Positions 44,301-54,220 of a DNA stretch of 64,000 nt are shown here, one piece after another (position 1 is the stretch's first letter; every line of letters begins with the position of its first letter). Source of the DNA: Stenocarpella maydis (lineage: Eukaryota > Ascomycota > Sordariomycetes > Diaporthales > Diaporthaceae). The stretch covers positions 1-64,000 of the forward strand of contig NQMI01000146.1 in NCBI GenBank assembly GCA_002270565.1, read 5' to 3'. The translations under genes were made by a program, and so were the position numbers. Under the pieces are notes generated by a model that saw only the letters and a program-made list of their open reading frames with translations, made no database searches and was not told the origin of the DNA.

Positions 44301-45689
44301 CAAAGAGGCTTCCGCCATTATCCTCATGGATGACAATTTCAGCTCCATTGTCAAGGCTCTCAAGTGGGGACGCGCTGTTAACGATGCTGTCAAGCGTTTC
44401 CTGCAATTTCAGTTGACCGTCAACATCACCGCCGTCGTCTTGACGTTTGTCTCGGCCGTTTCTAGCAACGAAGAGAGTAGTGTCCTGACGGCTGTGCAGC
44501 TGCTATGGGTCAACCTGATTATGGACACTCTTGCCGCCTTGGCTCTGGCGACTGACCCTCCACAAGACAGTGTTCTGAACCGTAAACCAGAGCGCAGGAC
44601 TGCGTCCATCATCTCTACAACAATGTGGAAGATGATCATCGGCCAGGCAATCTACCAGCTCGCCATCACGTTCCTGATCTACTTTGGCGGTAACTCGGTT
44701 CTTCCCGGTGACGACGCCACCGATGAGCAAATCCAAACGCTAGTTTTCAACACGTTTGTGTGGATGCAGATTTTCAACCAGTGGAAGTAAGTGCATAGCT
44801 CGTCTCCGGATGATGATGATGATCCAGAAGACTAACAAGAGGCAGTAACCGCCGTCTGGACAACCACTTCAACATCTTTGAAGGCCTCTTCAAGAACTGG
44901 TTCTTCATCGGCATCAGTATCATCATGTGCGGCGGACAGATTCTGATCATCTTTGTTGGTGGCAAGGCGTTCAACATCGCTCCTCAGAAACAAACCGCGA
45001 GCATGTGGGGCACTGCGATCGTTCTGGGCTTCATCTCGATACCCATCGGTATCGTCGTCCGGCTCATTCCTGACTCGTTGCTTGAGAAACTCGTGCCTGA
45101 GGCTATCAAGCGCAGGGCTCAGGCCAAGACCCCCGACGTCATGGTCGACGACACGGAGCGATTCCAAAACTTCCCGGCAGAGTTTGCTGACATACGTGAC
45201 GAGCTCTACTGGCTGAAGCGGTTCAAGGGCGGACGTGTTAACAATCTCAAATTCGCCATGAAACATCCGAAGGAGGTCTTCTTACCCAAGATGAGCATGT
45301 CACGGCAAAACTCCAAGCAGAACTCACGCTCCAACTCCATCAAGCAGCCGCATACTCCGACTCGGGAGAATAGCTTCAGCTCGAACGGCGGCCGCGGCAG
45401 CAACGTCGGCAGCAACGTCGGAAGCAACGTCGGCAGTGTGACGCCGGAATCTAGGAACCGGTCGAGGTCTCAGCGGTCCAGGTCCAGGTCCAATTCGGTC
45501 CTCGGGGCGGCGACGCTCATGACGGGCATCGTGGCGGGCAGTGTGGGCGCCGCCGGCTGGTCGCCGATAGACCGGGCGGGCGGGGACTGGCAGCAGTTCC
45601 CCCAGACGAAACCGGCACCCTCGCCCCTTGGCGCATCATCCTCTACAAAAAGAGATGACAAGGGAGAGGGCGGCGGAAAGGACTCATGA
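41389..45689 (+). CDS. PMC1: Vacuolar Ca2+-transporting P2B-type ATPase (two exons)
   Basis: Exons 41389-44786 and 44846-45689 give 1413 aa. The 59-nt intron has gtaagt..gcag ends and sits inside the conserved Q-W-N-N-R-R-L-D. It is a plasma-membrane-type calcium pump of the yeast Pmc1 family, which moves cytosolic Ca2+ into the vacuole. Visible features: a Ser/Pro-rich N-terminal extension of about 190 aa; D-P-F-I-Q-S-G and T-G-E-S-D actuator motifs; P572-E-G-L-P in the calcium-site helix M4; the phosphorylated D615 in DKTGTLT; K-G-A-S-E nucleotide site; G-D-G-T-N-D-A-P at about 945; and six hydrophobic C-terminal segments. The tail is unusual: Ser/Arg/Asn-rich with a repeated G-S-N-V unit at about 1320-1335. 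I see no clear calmodulin-binding helix. Regulation by calcineurin/Crz1 is known for the family but not visible here. Confidence 0.94.
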
Positions 45690-46236
45690 ACGAATGTAAA
45701 TATGGGATACCTAGGCATTATGATAGACAGTACATATAATTGCATGACTACAGACCGGGTGTTGTGAATTATCACGCCTGGAACCAACCAACAAACCAGT
45801 TACCAATTCTCTTCCCTCGTATACCCGCAATATGGTCCAACTACTTAGAAGTGAAAGCGGTGGCAATGTGATCATTTCCGCGTTGGTCGTTGCCGTATAT
45901 TTGGGTTGCCAGAGCTCCCTCATTGTCTCAGCGGTACTACAACTAGCCTCATTACAAGGCTATCACTATTTTCGTAGTAGCCATTGTGTCTCAAACCTAT
46001 GGTTATCGACATTGTATCTGTTAGCTGGCGCCAAATCTTTAAGCGTCAAGGCATAGCCCTTTTTCTTTCTCTTTTTTATGGTTTTTTGTAAAGAAGAAGT
46101 TGTGATAGGATTAAGAACGAAACCAGCAGCTACGGGGTCACTCGCTGATGACCATAAACCATCTCACTCAGTATCCTACTTTGCGCGGTCCTAAATAATC
46201 TGTTGATGGGTAGGTACCCTTTTTTTTTTGGGGGGG

Positions 46237-46237
46237 N
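46237..46237. other. Ambiguous base N within a poly-T/poly-G tract
   Basis: The only N in the window. It is flanked by a run of about ten T and then G7 on the left and G6 on the right, so the true length of this homopolymer is unresolved. It is non-coding. Confidence 0.95.
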
Positions 46238-47440
46238 GGGGGGTGGGGTTGAGGGAGTGTTTGAGTCTCCTCTACCTCCCATTGTCTTCACAAATATTAA
46301 GCATGACGCTCCCGTGTATTCTTGGAGTCCACCCAATGAGGCACAACGGAAGCTCAATGTGTTTTGTGTGTGTGAGAGTGTCCATGTGAGTGAGAGAGTG
46401 AGAGTGAGAGTGTGTGAGAGAGACAGAGAGAGCACGTGCAGGGAATGGCAGAAACATTGTATAACCGTTTTCGACAAGTCTAAGTATCCATGTCGATTCG
46501 CGGGACCTTTCTCAGCCAGTAGGGTGGCATGTCACAAGGCAGACAGGCCTTTATTAGCATTAGAAGCGTTAGAATAGCTGTTTCAAGTACTGGTATCGAA
46601 GTATCAGGAATGTCCCAAGTGCGCATAGTCAAAGCCGATACACATGGTACTTATTATGGCCCTCAGCGGGTCTGGATTAAGTCAAGCAGAGAGTGCTCTC
46701 AGAGCACAATATTACCATCATGAAATGTAGATGTGTGTAGCAGCGATGGTGGATGTGCGCATGCTTTGCCACGGATTGTGGGCTCCGGTGATGATCTCGG
46801 CGGCCCGTTACTTAGAAGGAAGGTCTTGCCGTCTGGGAAGACACCGTTCAAAGAGCCCTCTAATTCACTTGAGCAGATACAAGCAAATCATGTCGCCATG
46901 ACGCCGCGACCTTTTATGCTTGATCAATAGATCACAGCCATCGGCCCACGGATAAAACAGCACACCAAGTGGATAGATAGCCACTGCCGCATTTTCCGGG
47001 ATGCAAGATCCGCCGCTCTCAACACCCTGTCCGCAGGCAAATTTGACTGCTTACAGCGCCGAGATGCCGGTCTTTTTGCGGTTATAAGCGGACGATTTGC
47101 TCCGAGCAGGAGGGCGTGTGTGTGTGTGTGAGGGGGGGGGGCTTGGGTGCGGAAGGCAGCATCAGGTAGTACTTCCTCACCCACGTCAGGGTGTATCACA
47201 CAACGCGGCCGAGGTCCGCCCGCCTCGGCTCGATGTTTAATTCTGACGGGCTGGATACCTCACGGAGCGCATGCAAATGTGCCTGCTGTGTTGTCGACGG
47301 CTGGCAGGTCGTAGTGATGCTGTGCTGACCGGGTTTGCCCTCTACTCCGCCTCGTAGAATATTTATATCCTGAGGTTTGCTCGCCCTTTTGGTACGCAGC
47401 GTGGCCGTGCAACATCGGCAGGTGCGTCGTGGTCAAGTTT

Positions 47441-47725
47441 CTAGCTGTTTGATTTGGTCACCCGGTTATCATCGATGGTGCCTTGCTTCTCGTAAATCTG
47501 AGTGAACCTCATTGGCTTCGACGCATACTTTTGCCCCCAAGAATATTGGCTGACGAAGGGGTAGCCAAGGAAAGCAGGCATTTGAAACGTCAATACTTTT
47601 AACTCGCCACCTCGCAGTGACGGCAATGCGGTAACTAGAACCTCTTCAGACTCGTGCGTCAGTGGCATGAGACGAGTAACTAATATTGGTCTCTCTGCAT
47701 CCAATGAGCATACTAGTCCCACAAT
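47441..47725 (-). pseudogene. Possible orphan exon or gene relic
   Basis: The minus-strand frame from 47725 begins right after a TTTACACAG string that could be a splice acceptor. It encodes about 94 residues ending at TAG. It has normal-looking composition (hydrophobic, aromatic and charged residues mixed, e.g. QMPAFLGYPFVSQYSWGQK). It lacks an ATG at its start and I found no partner exon. Codon choice (GTA, TTA, CTA, ATA) is much less GC-biased than in neighbouring genes. I do not recognise the family. It may be a decayed gene or chance. Confidence 0.25.
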
Positions 47726-50183
47726 CTGTGTAAATCAGCACTGTAATTGACGTCTCGAAACAAGACCCGCCTTGATTTCCTGACGGAAGAAATGATCACA
47801 GTGATCGCTCCATCGCGGTAATTCTTTTCTCATGCTTCTTCCTCCAGGGACCTCGCAATCCCAAGACGGGTCTTGTCTGGCGGTGAGCGCCACGGGCGAG
47901 ATGGGGGCATGGATACCGATCCAGGCGTGTTTGTGACATGTGACAGAATTCTTGAGCTCGCACTTTCGGTCTCTCCCTTGAAGAAGGAAAAACAGCTGTG
48001 CTCTAACTCACCGGTCTGCTAGATCACAGAGCATGTCTCATCGCCAGCGCAGTACATGGTCCGCAAAGACAGCCGAGGGATAGGTGCCATGTGAGAAATG
48101 GCCGATATGTTAAAAAAAAAAAAGTGGACGGTTGGTCTTGGGTGTCAGGCTTCTCACGCCCCATCTGACCGTCCCACATCAAAATAAGGTTTCCAACACC
48201 ATGAGAAGGAACATCTGGTCCACGTGCTCCCTCTACCGTACGTTGTATACTGTGATATACACTGTATAGTCCACCAGCGCCTGTGGTAGGATCGCAGTGG
48301 CCGAGAGAACTACTATGTATATGCGGGTCCGGGAAAAACATGAACCACTCGGGAATAGCCGGCCGTCGACAAGTCTGTACTGGCTGACTGGGTAGCCCTG
48401 TGCGATGATCTGGTAGGGGAAAGTAGCAAACGGTATCGGAATGAATCAAAACTATGATTCACCGTCCCGCGCTGCCAACTACTTCCAGGCCTATCTGCAG
48501 TCTGCCGAAGATGAAGGGCTCGCCGGCCGTTCCAATTCGCTGGAGCTAAATGGACGAGGTAGCTGAAGGCGGTGTATCTGAGCTCTGAAGACATCACGGG
48601 ATGTGCTGCTCCTAGCGCCTACAGTCACTCGGGTCCTAGGAACATCCTCTGAATGTCGCGAGGCCCAGCGACTGTGGGGTTCGATACCTCGGGCCGAGTG
48701 CACTTGATGAATATATACACTAGTGTAGTGTAAAATTGACCACGATGTGGGAAGGGCCCCACGATCCTGTCACATCCACACACCCCACAAAGCCCAATGG
48801 CACTCGAGCCATGCTTAACCGGCCGACGGGGACCGGCACCAAGCGTGCTTGTGGTAGCAGTGGCTCATTGTGGAACGAGATAGGCCACAACCCCTGGTGT
48901 CTCGTCGAACGGGATGCTCCATAAGCCGGACCGAAAAAGTGGCATTCCCTTGGTATTTGCTTCTTGTCTGCAACCACAGCACCCCCAAGGGCGACGGTGT
49001 GTCCCCACGCTGGAGAGGGCGCTATCATAAAAAGGAAGGGGTCGTATTGGGCCATCATGGCCCCGTGGGGGGACGGCGTTTTGGTTCGTTGGAGGAGGAC
49101 GGCTGGTCATGTGCGGCAGTGTAATAAGCCGGCCAGGCGCATATATGGAGCAAGGTAGGGAGAGTCCCGACCGCTTGGCTCATGTGTTGCTGAGGGGATC
49201 AGCCAGTGGTCCAGGAGTAGCTCCCTCTGCGGACACGATAGTAGGTAGTAACCCAAGGTGGAGCTGGACCACCCCCGCTTGAGGCCCTGCAACGAGGAAA
49301 TGAAAGGAGACCCGCAAGGGTAGGAAAAGCACCTGCACCTGAAGCGTATGCCGATGGTGACCAGATGTTCCTGATAGACAGGTAGGCGGCGGGCAGGCCC
49401 CGTTGCCTGATGTTCAGAGTGATTCATGCCCTCGGCGTTGCCGGATCCCCACGAGGTTCCGGGCTGGGAGAAGCTGAAAGGGCCGCTCCAGACAACCAGA
49501 CGGGACAGGCCAGACGGGCAGGATGGGCAGGATGGGCCGGACGTGCGGGAGTGAGGGAGCGAGGGTACCGGGCGCACCTCGCTTAGGACTAGACGCACTT
49601 TTAACACAAGTAAGGTGTGAGATAGGCTACTAGGCTCACCGTATGTAGGCTAGACGTACGGACATGCAGCCCAGGCGTGGGACATGCCACAGCCTATCTG
49701 GCTGTACGGCACATCATGAAGAAGACATGGCGTCTCCACAAGAGGCATGGGATGCAAGCAGGTTGGGCCCGTTCCGCCGGTCCGCATGCGTGCCCAATAG
49801 GTCAAATCAACACTGGGCAATGGAGGCAGATGGCTTGCGCGGTCTGGCCACGGGGTGGTCGTAGCTGCGCATTGTTGTCAGTATGGAGATGGCTAAGATG
49901 GTGATTGGAGGGCGAGTGAGTTACGGGTTGCGAGGATGAGGATTCTGGTACGGAGCAACACCAAGGACGGAGTACATACACACACATGGCAGGGTACAGA
50001 GGTACAGAGCATAGAGCGTGCTGAGCCGTGATTGGGCCAACCCCGTGCACGCCCCCACCACAACGGCCTCCACTTCAGGGTCGGGACTGCATGTGGACTG
50101 CATGTGGACTTGATTCTCTGATTCTGGAAGCTCATTCTTCTTTCTCGAGCTTGGGCGGCATCGCGTCATCGCCCGTCGGCCAT

Positions 50184-50218
50184 CAGCCGTCAGCCGTCAG
50201 CCGTCAGCCATCAGCCAT
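50184..50218. repeat. (CAGCCRT)5 tandem repeat
   Basis: Five 7-bp units: three CAGCCGT followed by two CAGCCAT. Partial copies flank both sides. Confidence 0.85.
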
Positions 50219-50305
50219 CAGCACTGACCACTGCAGCAACAATCTCGACGCCCATCCTTTGATAGACTGACTGGTGTACTTTACTGTGCTGTTACTGTGC
50301 TGCTA

Positions 50306-50355
50306 CTGTGCTGTGCTGTGCTGTGCTGTGCTGTGCTGTGCTGTGCTGTGCTGTG
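50306..50355. repeat. (CTGTG)10 pentanucleotide repeat
   Basis: Ten perfect units, preceded by three looser CTGTG copies separated by TTA/CTA. Confidence 0.95.
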
Positions 50356-50650
50356 CTTGTTCTGGCCACAAGGCCGTCATCGACTCGACTCGACTCGCGC
50401 AACATCTAACGGCACCGCACACAACACCCCCGCGACCCTGAACTGGCAGACTGGCTCTGACGCACCCATCTCGAGTCAAGGACAGGCGCCAGATACCACT
50501 CGTCTTGACATTGGTGCAGTCCGGGGCCGCATCCATCGCCCTCTCACACATTTCAAGCACCCACCCATCCACACGCACACACCAAACCCCCATGCTGCAT
50601 CTGCTGCCTCGGAATCGCTAGCAACAGCACTTGAATCAAGCCTATGCAGA

Positions 50651-50713
50651 GATACAGACAGACAGACAGAGATACAGACAGACAGACAGAGATACAGACA
50701 GACAGACAGAGAT

Positions 50714-50794
<81 letters not shown>
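50651..50794. repeat. Composite CAGA repeat: four 20-mers then tetranucleotides
   Basis: Four perfect 20-bp units (GATACAGACAGACAGACAGA) at 50651-50730 pass directly into about sixteen CAGA tetramers ending near 50794. The 20-mer is itself a CAGA run with a GATA substitution. This suggests local expansion of an interrupted microsatellite. Confidence 0.92.
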
Positions 50795-50796
<2 letters not shown>

Positions 50797-51385
50797 CACG
50801 GCACACCCACGACAAGCCACGAGTCCCTGGAACATCAGGAATCACCCGTCCGTGGGCATCTCCTGCAGCCGCCTCATCTTGACCCGGCCACTGGGCACTC
50901 TGGCCAGCCCTCGACCAACAAAACACAATCCGCAACCCACAACTCATACCCTTACCCATAACCCAATTACCCACTTTGCTACTGCCGGCTCATTCCCGTG
51001 CTGTGCCTGGTGTGCCCCCCGAGCCTCCATCACAGGCTCCGACATCCTTGTACCGGCCGGCCTGCTTGAACCCCGGCACCCGAGCAATCTTAGCCATCCC
51101 CACGCTTGGCCGCCCATTTGACGCTTTCAGAATGTCGATAAAGTCAGTCCTCATCTCCTTCCTCCTGCCCTATCTCCTCCTCGGGCCTCTCACCTGCCTC
51201 CTCGCCTCATCCTCGCTTCTCAGATCTCTTCTCTCCTGTCACCCTCCCTCCTGCCCTCCTGCCCTCCTGCCTCCCCTGTCCCACATCCCCATAGAGGCCG
51301 GAATCATCTCCCCCCACCGCCGCCACCGCCGCCATATAACAACCTGCCATTCTTATTCTTAACCTTGCCGGCCCACCCCGGCCCC

Positions 51386-52289
51386 ATGGATCTTTACCAG
51401 GGCACCCTTCAGCACCAGAGCATCACGGCCCTGAACCAACCGCGAGACCCCTGCCTTCATGAGTGTGACATTAACCATAGGCGCAGCTGGGTTATGCTCA
51501 ACCAGAAGGGCGAGATACAGCCTCTGGAAGATGAGCAGATACTCCTCAAGACGCCTGGCTATGTGACCCTGGAACTGTCCGTCCCAAAGTCCTTGCGAAC
51601 CGCCAATCCCAACTTCAGCGTCAAGTGCGACTCCGGCGTTGCCTATGTCACAAACAGAAGGGTGCGCCTCCGTACCCTCCGCGTGGGACCCAGTGGCGGC
51701 GCATAGCTGACTTGTCATGTTGAAGATTATCTATCTGGCCGAACAGCCGACAGAGACTTTCCAGTCATTCTCGGCCTTTATCCTGGACACCTATGACCCG
51801 CAGCCGCGGGCAGGCGGCCTTCTTGGTTTCGGAGCCTGGCGATGGCGGGCCGAGGCCAAACCCAGGGCTGGCGGTGGGATCCCAGCCGATGTCCCTCGCA
51901 TTGAGATACTACTCATCTTCAACCACGGTGGAGTAGAGGGCTTCCACTCCAAGTACAGTCTGATGTATGAGCGCCTCTCACATGCCCGAGACGTTGCCAG
52001 AGAGACGGGAACACGCATTACCGTCCATGACGACGACTTGCCCCCATATTCTGCAACGGGATCCAGCGCTGCAACCGAGCAGCCGCAACCGGAGCAACCT
52101 GCTCAGGCGAGTTCTGCTACGGGCCAGGACCAGGCCCAGGCCCAGACCCAGACAGAGGCACGGACACAGACCCAGCAACCACAGCAAACCCCTAATGAGC
52201 CACCGCCTGGCTATGACGAGGCCCAGGCCCAGGCTGTGGAACAGCAATTCGAGGAGAGAGACCGTCAAGACGCCGAGAGAGATCAGTAG
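51386..52289 (+). CDS. WBP2-like GRAM-domain protein with PPxY motifs (two exons)
   Basis: Exons 51386-51661 and 51726-52289 give 279 aa. The 64-nt intron uses a gtgcgc donor and an unusual TTGAAG acceptor. I chose it because it restores the family sequence V-A-Y-V-T-N-R-R-I-I-Y-L across the junction in phase 0. Residues about 25-165 match the GRAM-like domain of WW-domain-binding protein 2, with L-K-T-P-G-Y-V-T-L near 50, F-Q-S-F-S-A-F-I-L after the junction, and a W-R-A-E/I-E-I-L-L-I-F segment. The tail is Gln/Ala/Pro-rich and carries L-P-P-Y (about 204-207) and P-P-P-G-Y, candidate ligands for WW domains such as those of Rsp5/Nedd4 ligases. The exact function in fungi is not known to me. 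A large Q/A repeat (QAQAQTQTEARTQTQ) lies between the two motifs. Confidence 0.82.
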
Positions 52290-53311
52290 GCACCATGTGC
52301 CGCTGTACTCTCCGTCTCGCCGACAAGCTTACAGGCCCTCGAGAGCTTTCCGAGGGACAGGGCTTCTCACGCACCCCTTTCGAGCCACCCGGACTTCTAC
52401 TCAAAAAAGACACCACGATCGTTGATACCCTGGCGTTTGGCCAAATGCACATCACAGGAGCTTGCTTTGTTAATGATGATGAGAGCTTGGAGTTCAGGAG
52501 CGGTTCGAGTCGTATCTTGCTTTAGGTTTTTGGCACCCAAGTATTTACAAGTAGAAGAAAGCCTCTAGTATCTCTTGTTTTAGCTTACCCAGTATATATA
52601 CATATCTCTTTCATTCTTGAAGTCGCTCGGCGGGAGGACTGTGCAGATGTGCTACACTGCACGCTGCATCGGTTGTCTTTAGGGTTAGGGCTGTGACGTG
52701 ACAAAAAAAACTGTGGACATCCAAAACCTCCCAGTTAAATAGTATGCTACGGTCTACAAGCTACTTCGTGTTTTCTCATTGTCTTGACACGGTTTCCTTC
52801 GCCTTGCTTGAGATTAGAGTTGCGTCTAAAATCGACGGAATGTGGTCAAGGTGGTGTGGTATTGCACATGAAGCAGGGCCATTCCGTCGTGTATCTTACT
52901 GTGGGATTCCGGCCCGTAGAGAGAACATGCTGCTGGATGGCCTCTTGGAGGACAGCCTAATGAGGGACAGGGTCTTATCAGGGGCTTTTCTGCAGAGTGT
53001 TCAAATGTTATATATAGCCAACTGTAGCTCGCTCTGGGTTTGCATTGCTACCGGATACATCAGTCAATTGATGTACCTGTCTCTGCACAGGATAAGGTCA
53101 GCCTGCTTTCCGTGGTGGGCCCACTAGACTCGGTGGTCGTCCAATCAGCGTGGCCCCATTAAGAAGTCCTCCCGGCTTCTTTTCTCACCATTAGAGCTTT
53201 GCCCCGGCAGCCCGTCAACAACAACCGCCATCACTCCACTCCACTTCACCGTCAACACTCAAGCCATTGACCCCGAACTCAGCCCGCCAGCGCCGGTTGA
53301 CAAACGACACA
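52290..53311. other. Intergenic WBP2-like - QCR6
   Basis: No supported gene. Two perfect TTAGGG units (52679-52690) occur in tandem. The region before QCR6 is CA-rich. A 127-aa frame at 52744-53127 has no recognisable motif. Confidence 0.5.
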
Positions 53312-54220
53312 ATGGGTTTCTGGGACACCATCGCCGACCTGGCCGAGTCGGTCGCGCCATGGAGCGTCGCCGAGGCCGAGGCCCCTGCAGCAGAAGACTC
53401 CAAGGTGCGTCAATAACAGCAGGCAAGCTCGCCGCCCGCCCGCGGTGGCCCATCGCACGCCAATCCGGACCGTATCTGCCACATGTCACATCTACCATCC
53501 CCGCTGGCTGACATACTGAGCCCCCACGTCATAGGCAGAGGAGGCACCCGCCGAGGACAGCAAGGACGAGCCCAAGGACGTCAGCTCCGACGGCAAGTCT
53601 GAGGAGGCTGAGGAGGAGCCTGAGGCTGAGGCCGAGGAGGAGGGGGAGGAGGAGGAGGAGGAGGAGGAAGAGGACGACGAGCCCAAGGACCCCAAGGAGG
53701 AGCTGGAGGAAGGTGAGAAGACGGATACCCACACCCGAGATCGCCCGACAGGCGCCCGGCGACCGTCACCCCTACAAGCTACGAACTACGAAGCGCGGGC
53801 AGCGCAGGGCCTGCAGTCGCTGCGGGGCATCCACGACGAGTGTCGACGCGGGCGAACGTATCTAGACGAACAGGACAGCCGCGACGATGCGCACAACAGA
53901 GGCTGACGTAATGACTCCCACAGAGTGCAAGCAGTCCAAGCAGTGCGCCCCGGCCAAGCACCACTATGATGAGTGTGTCGAGCGCGTCACCTCGCAAGAG
54001 GATCAAGGAGGTGCCAAGGAGGACTGTGTTGAGGAGTGTAAGTCCAACAGCCCCGGCCGACATGGCGAGGTTCTTGGAGAGTGGTGCACTCACTACCCTA
54101 CCCGATGCGCCGCACCACCACCACGACGGATACTGACAACACGCACAACATGAAGTCTTCCACCTCGTCCACTGCACGACGTCGTGCGCCGCCCCCAAGT
54201 TGTGGTCCAAGCTCCGATAA
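53312..54220 (+). CDS. QCR6: Cytochrome bc1 complex subunit 6, acidic hinge protein (four exons)
   Basis: Exons 53312-53404, 53535-53712, 53924-54037 and 54156-54220 give 149 aa. Phases (0, 1, 1) join cleanly. The last intron ends in an unusual ATGAAG acceptor, required to give the conserved E-E-F-F-H-L-V-H-C. The protein is the hinge subunit of mitochondrial complex III, which helps cytochrome c dock on cytochrome c1. It has a short N-terminal helix (MGFWDTIADLAE, resembling the cleaved presequence of yeast Qcr6) and a very acidic middle (about 45-90, E/D runs). The twin-cysteine hairpin domain follows: E-E-C-K-x-S-K-Q-C-A-P-A-K-H-H-Y-D-E-C-V-E-R-V, then C in E-D-C, then H-C-T-T-S-C-A-A-P-K-L-W. 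The acidic part is encoded by a pure GAG/GAC purine tract. Confidence 0.94.

Larger units (their letters stand above)
45690..51385. other. Repeat-rich intergenic region, 5.7 kb
   Basis: The largest gene-free stretch. It holds an ambiguous base (46237) in a T/G homopolymer, a purine-rich GT/GA tract at 46364-46435, a GT tract and G-run at about 47113-47140, and an A12-13 run near 48110-48123. A cluster of tandem repeats lies at 50184-50794. One frame at 47441-47725 on the minus strand looks protein-like but lacks a start and is listed separately. No transposase or reverse transcriptase motif is visible. Confidence 0.5.

Noticed and set aside
48600..48700. tRNA-like B-box (GGTTCGATACC) near 48678
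   Set aside because: A T-arm-like stem can be drawn, but I could not find a matching A-box, anticodon arm or acceptor stem at the right spacing.
37585..48735. Shared 13-mer CTAGTGTAGTGTA at about 37585 and 48719
   Set aside because: With 64 kb of sequence, shared 13-mers are expected by chance, and the flanks do not match.
50553..50974. CRISPR-like appearance of regularly spaced repeats
   Set aside because: The 20-mers are contiguous without unique spacers and are simple CAGA derivatives in a eukaryotic genome.
50297..51121. 274-aa plus-strand frame across the repeat cluster
   Set aside because: Most of it is translated CTGTG and CAGA microsatellite, so it is not a credible protein.
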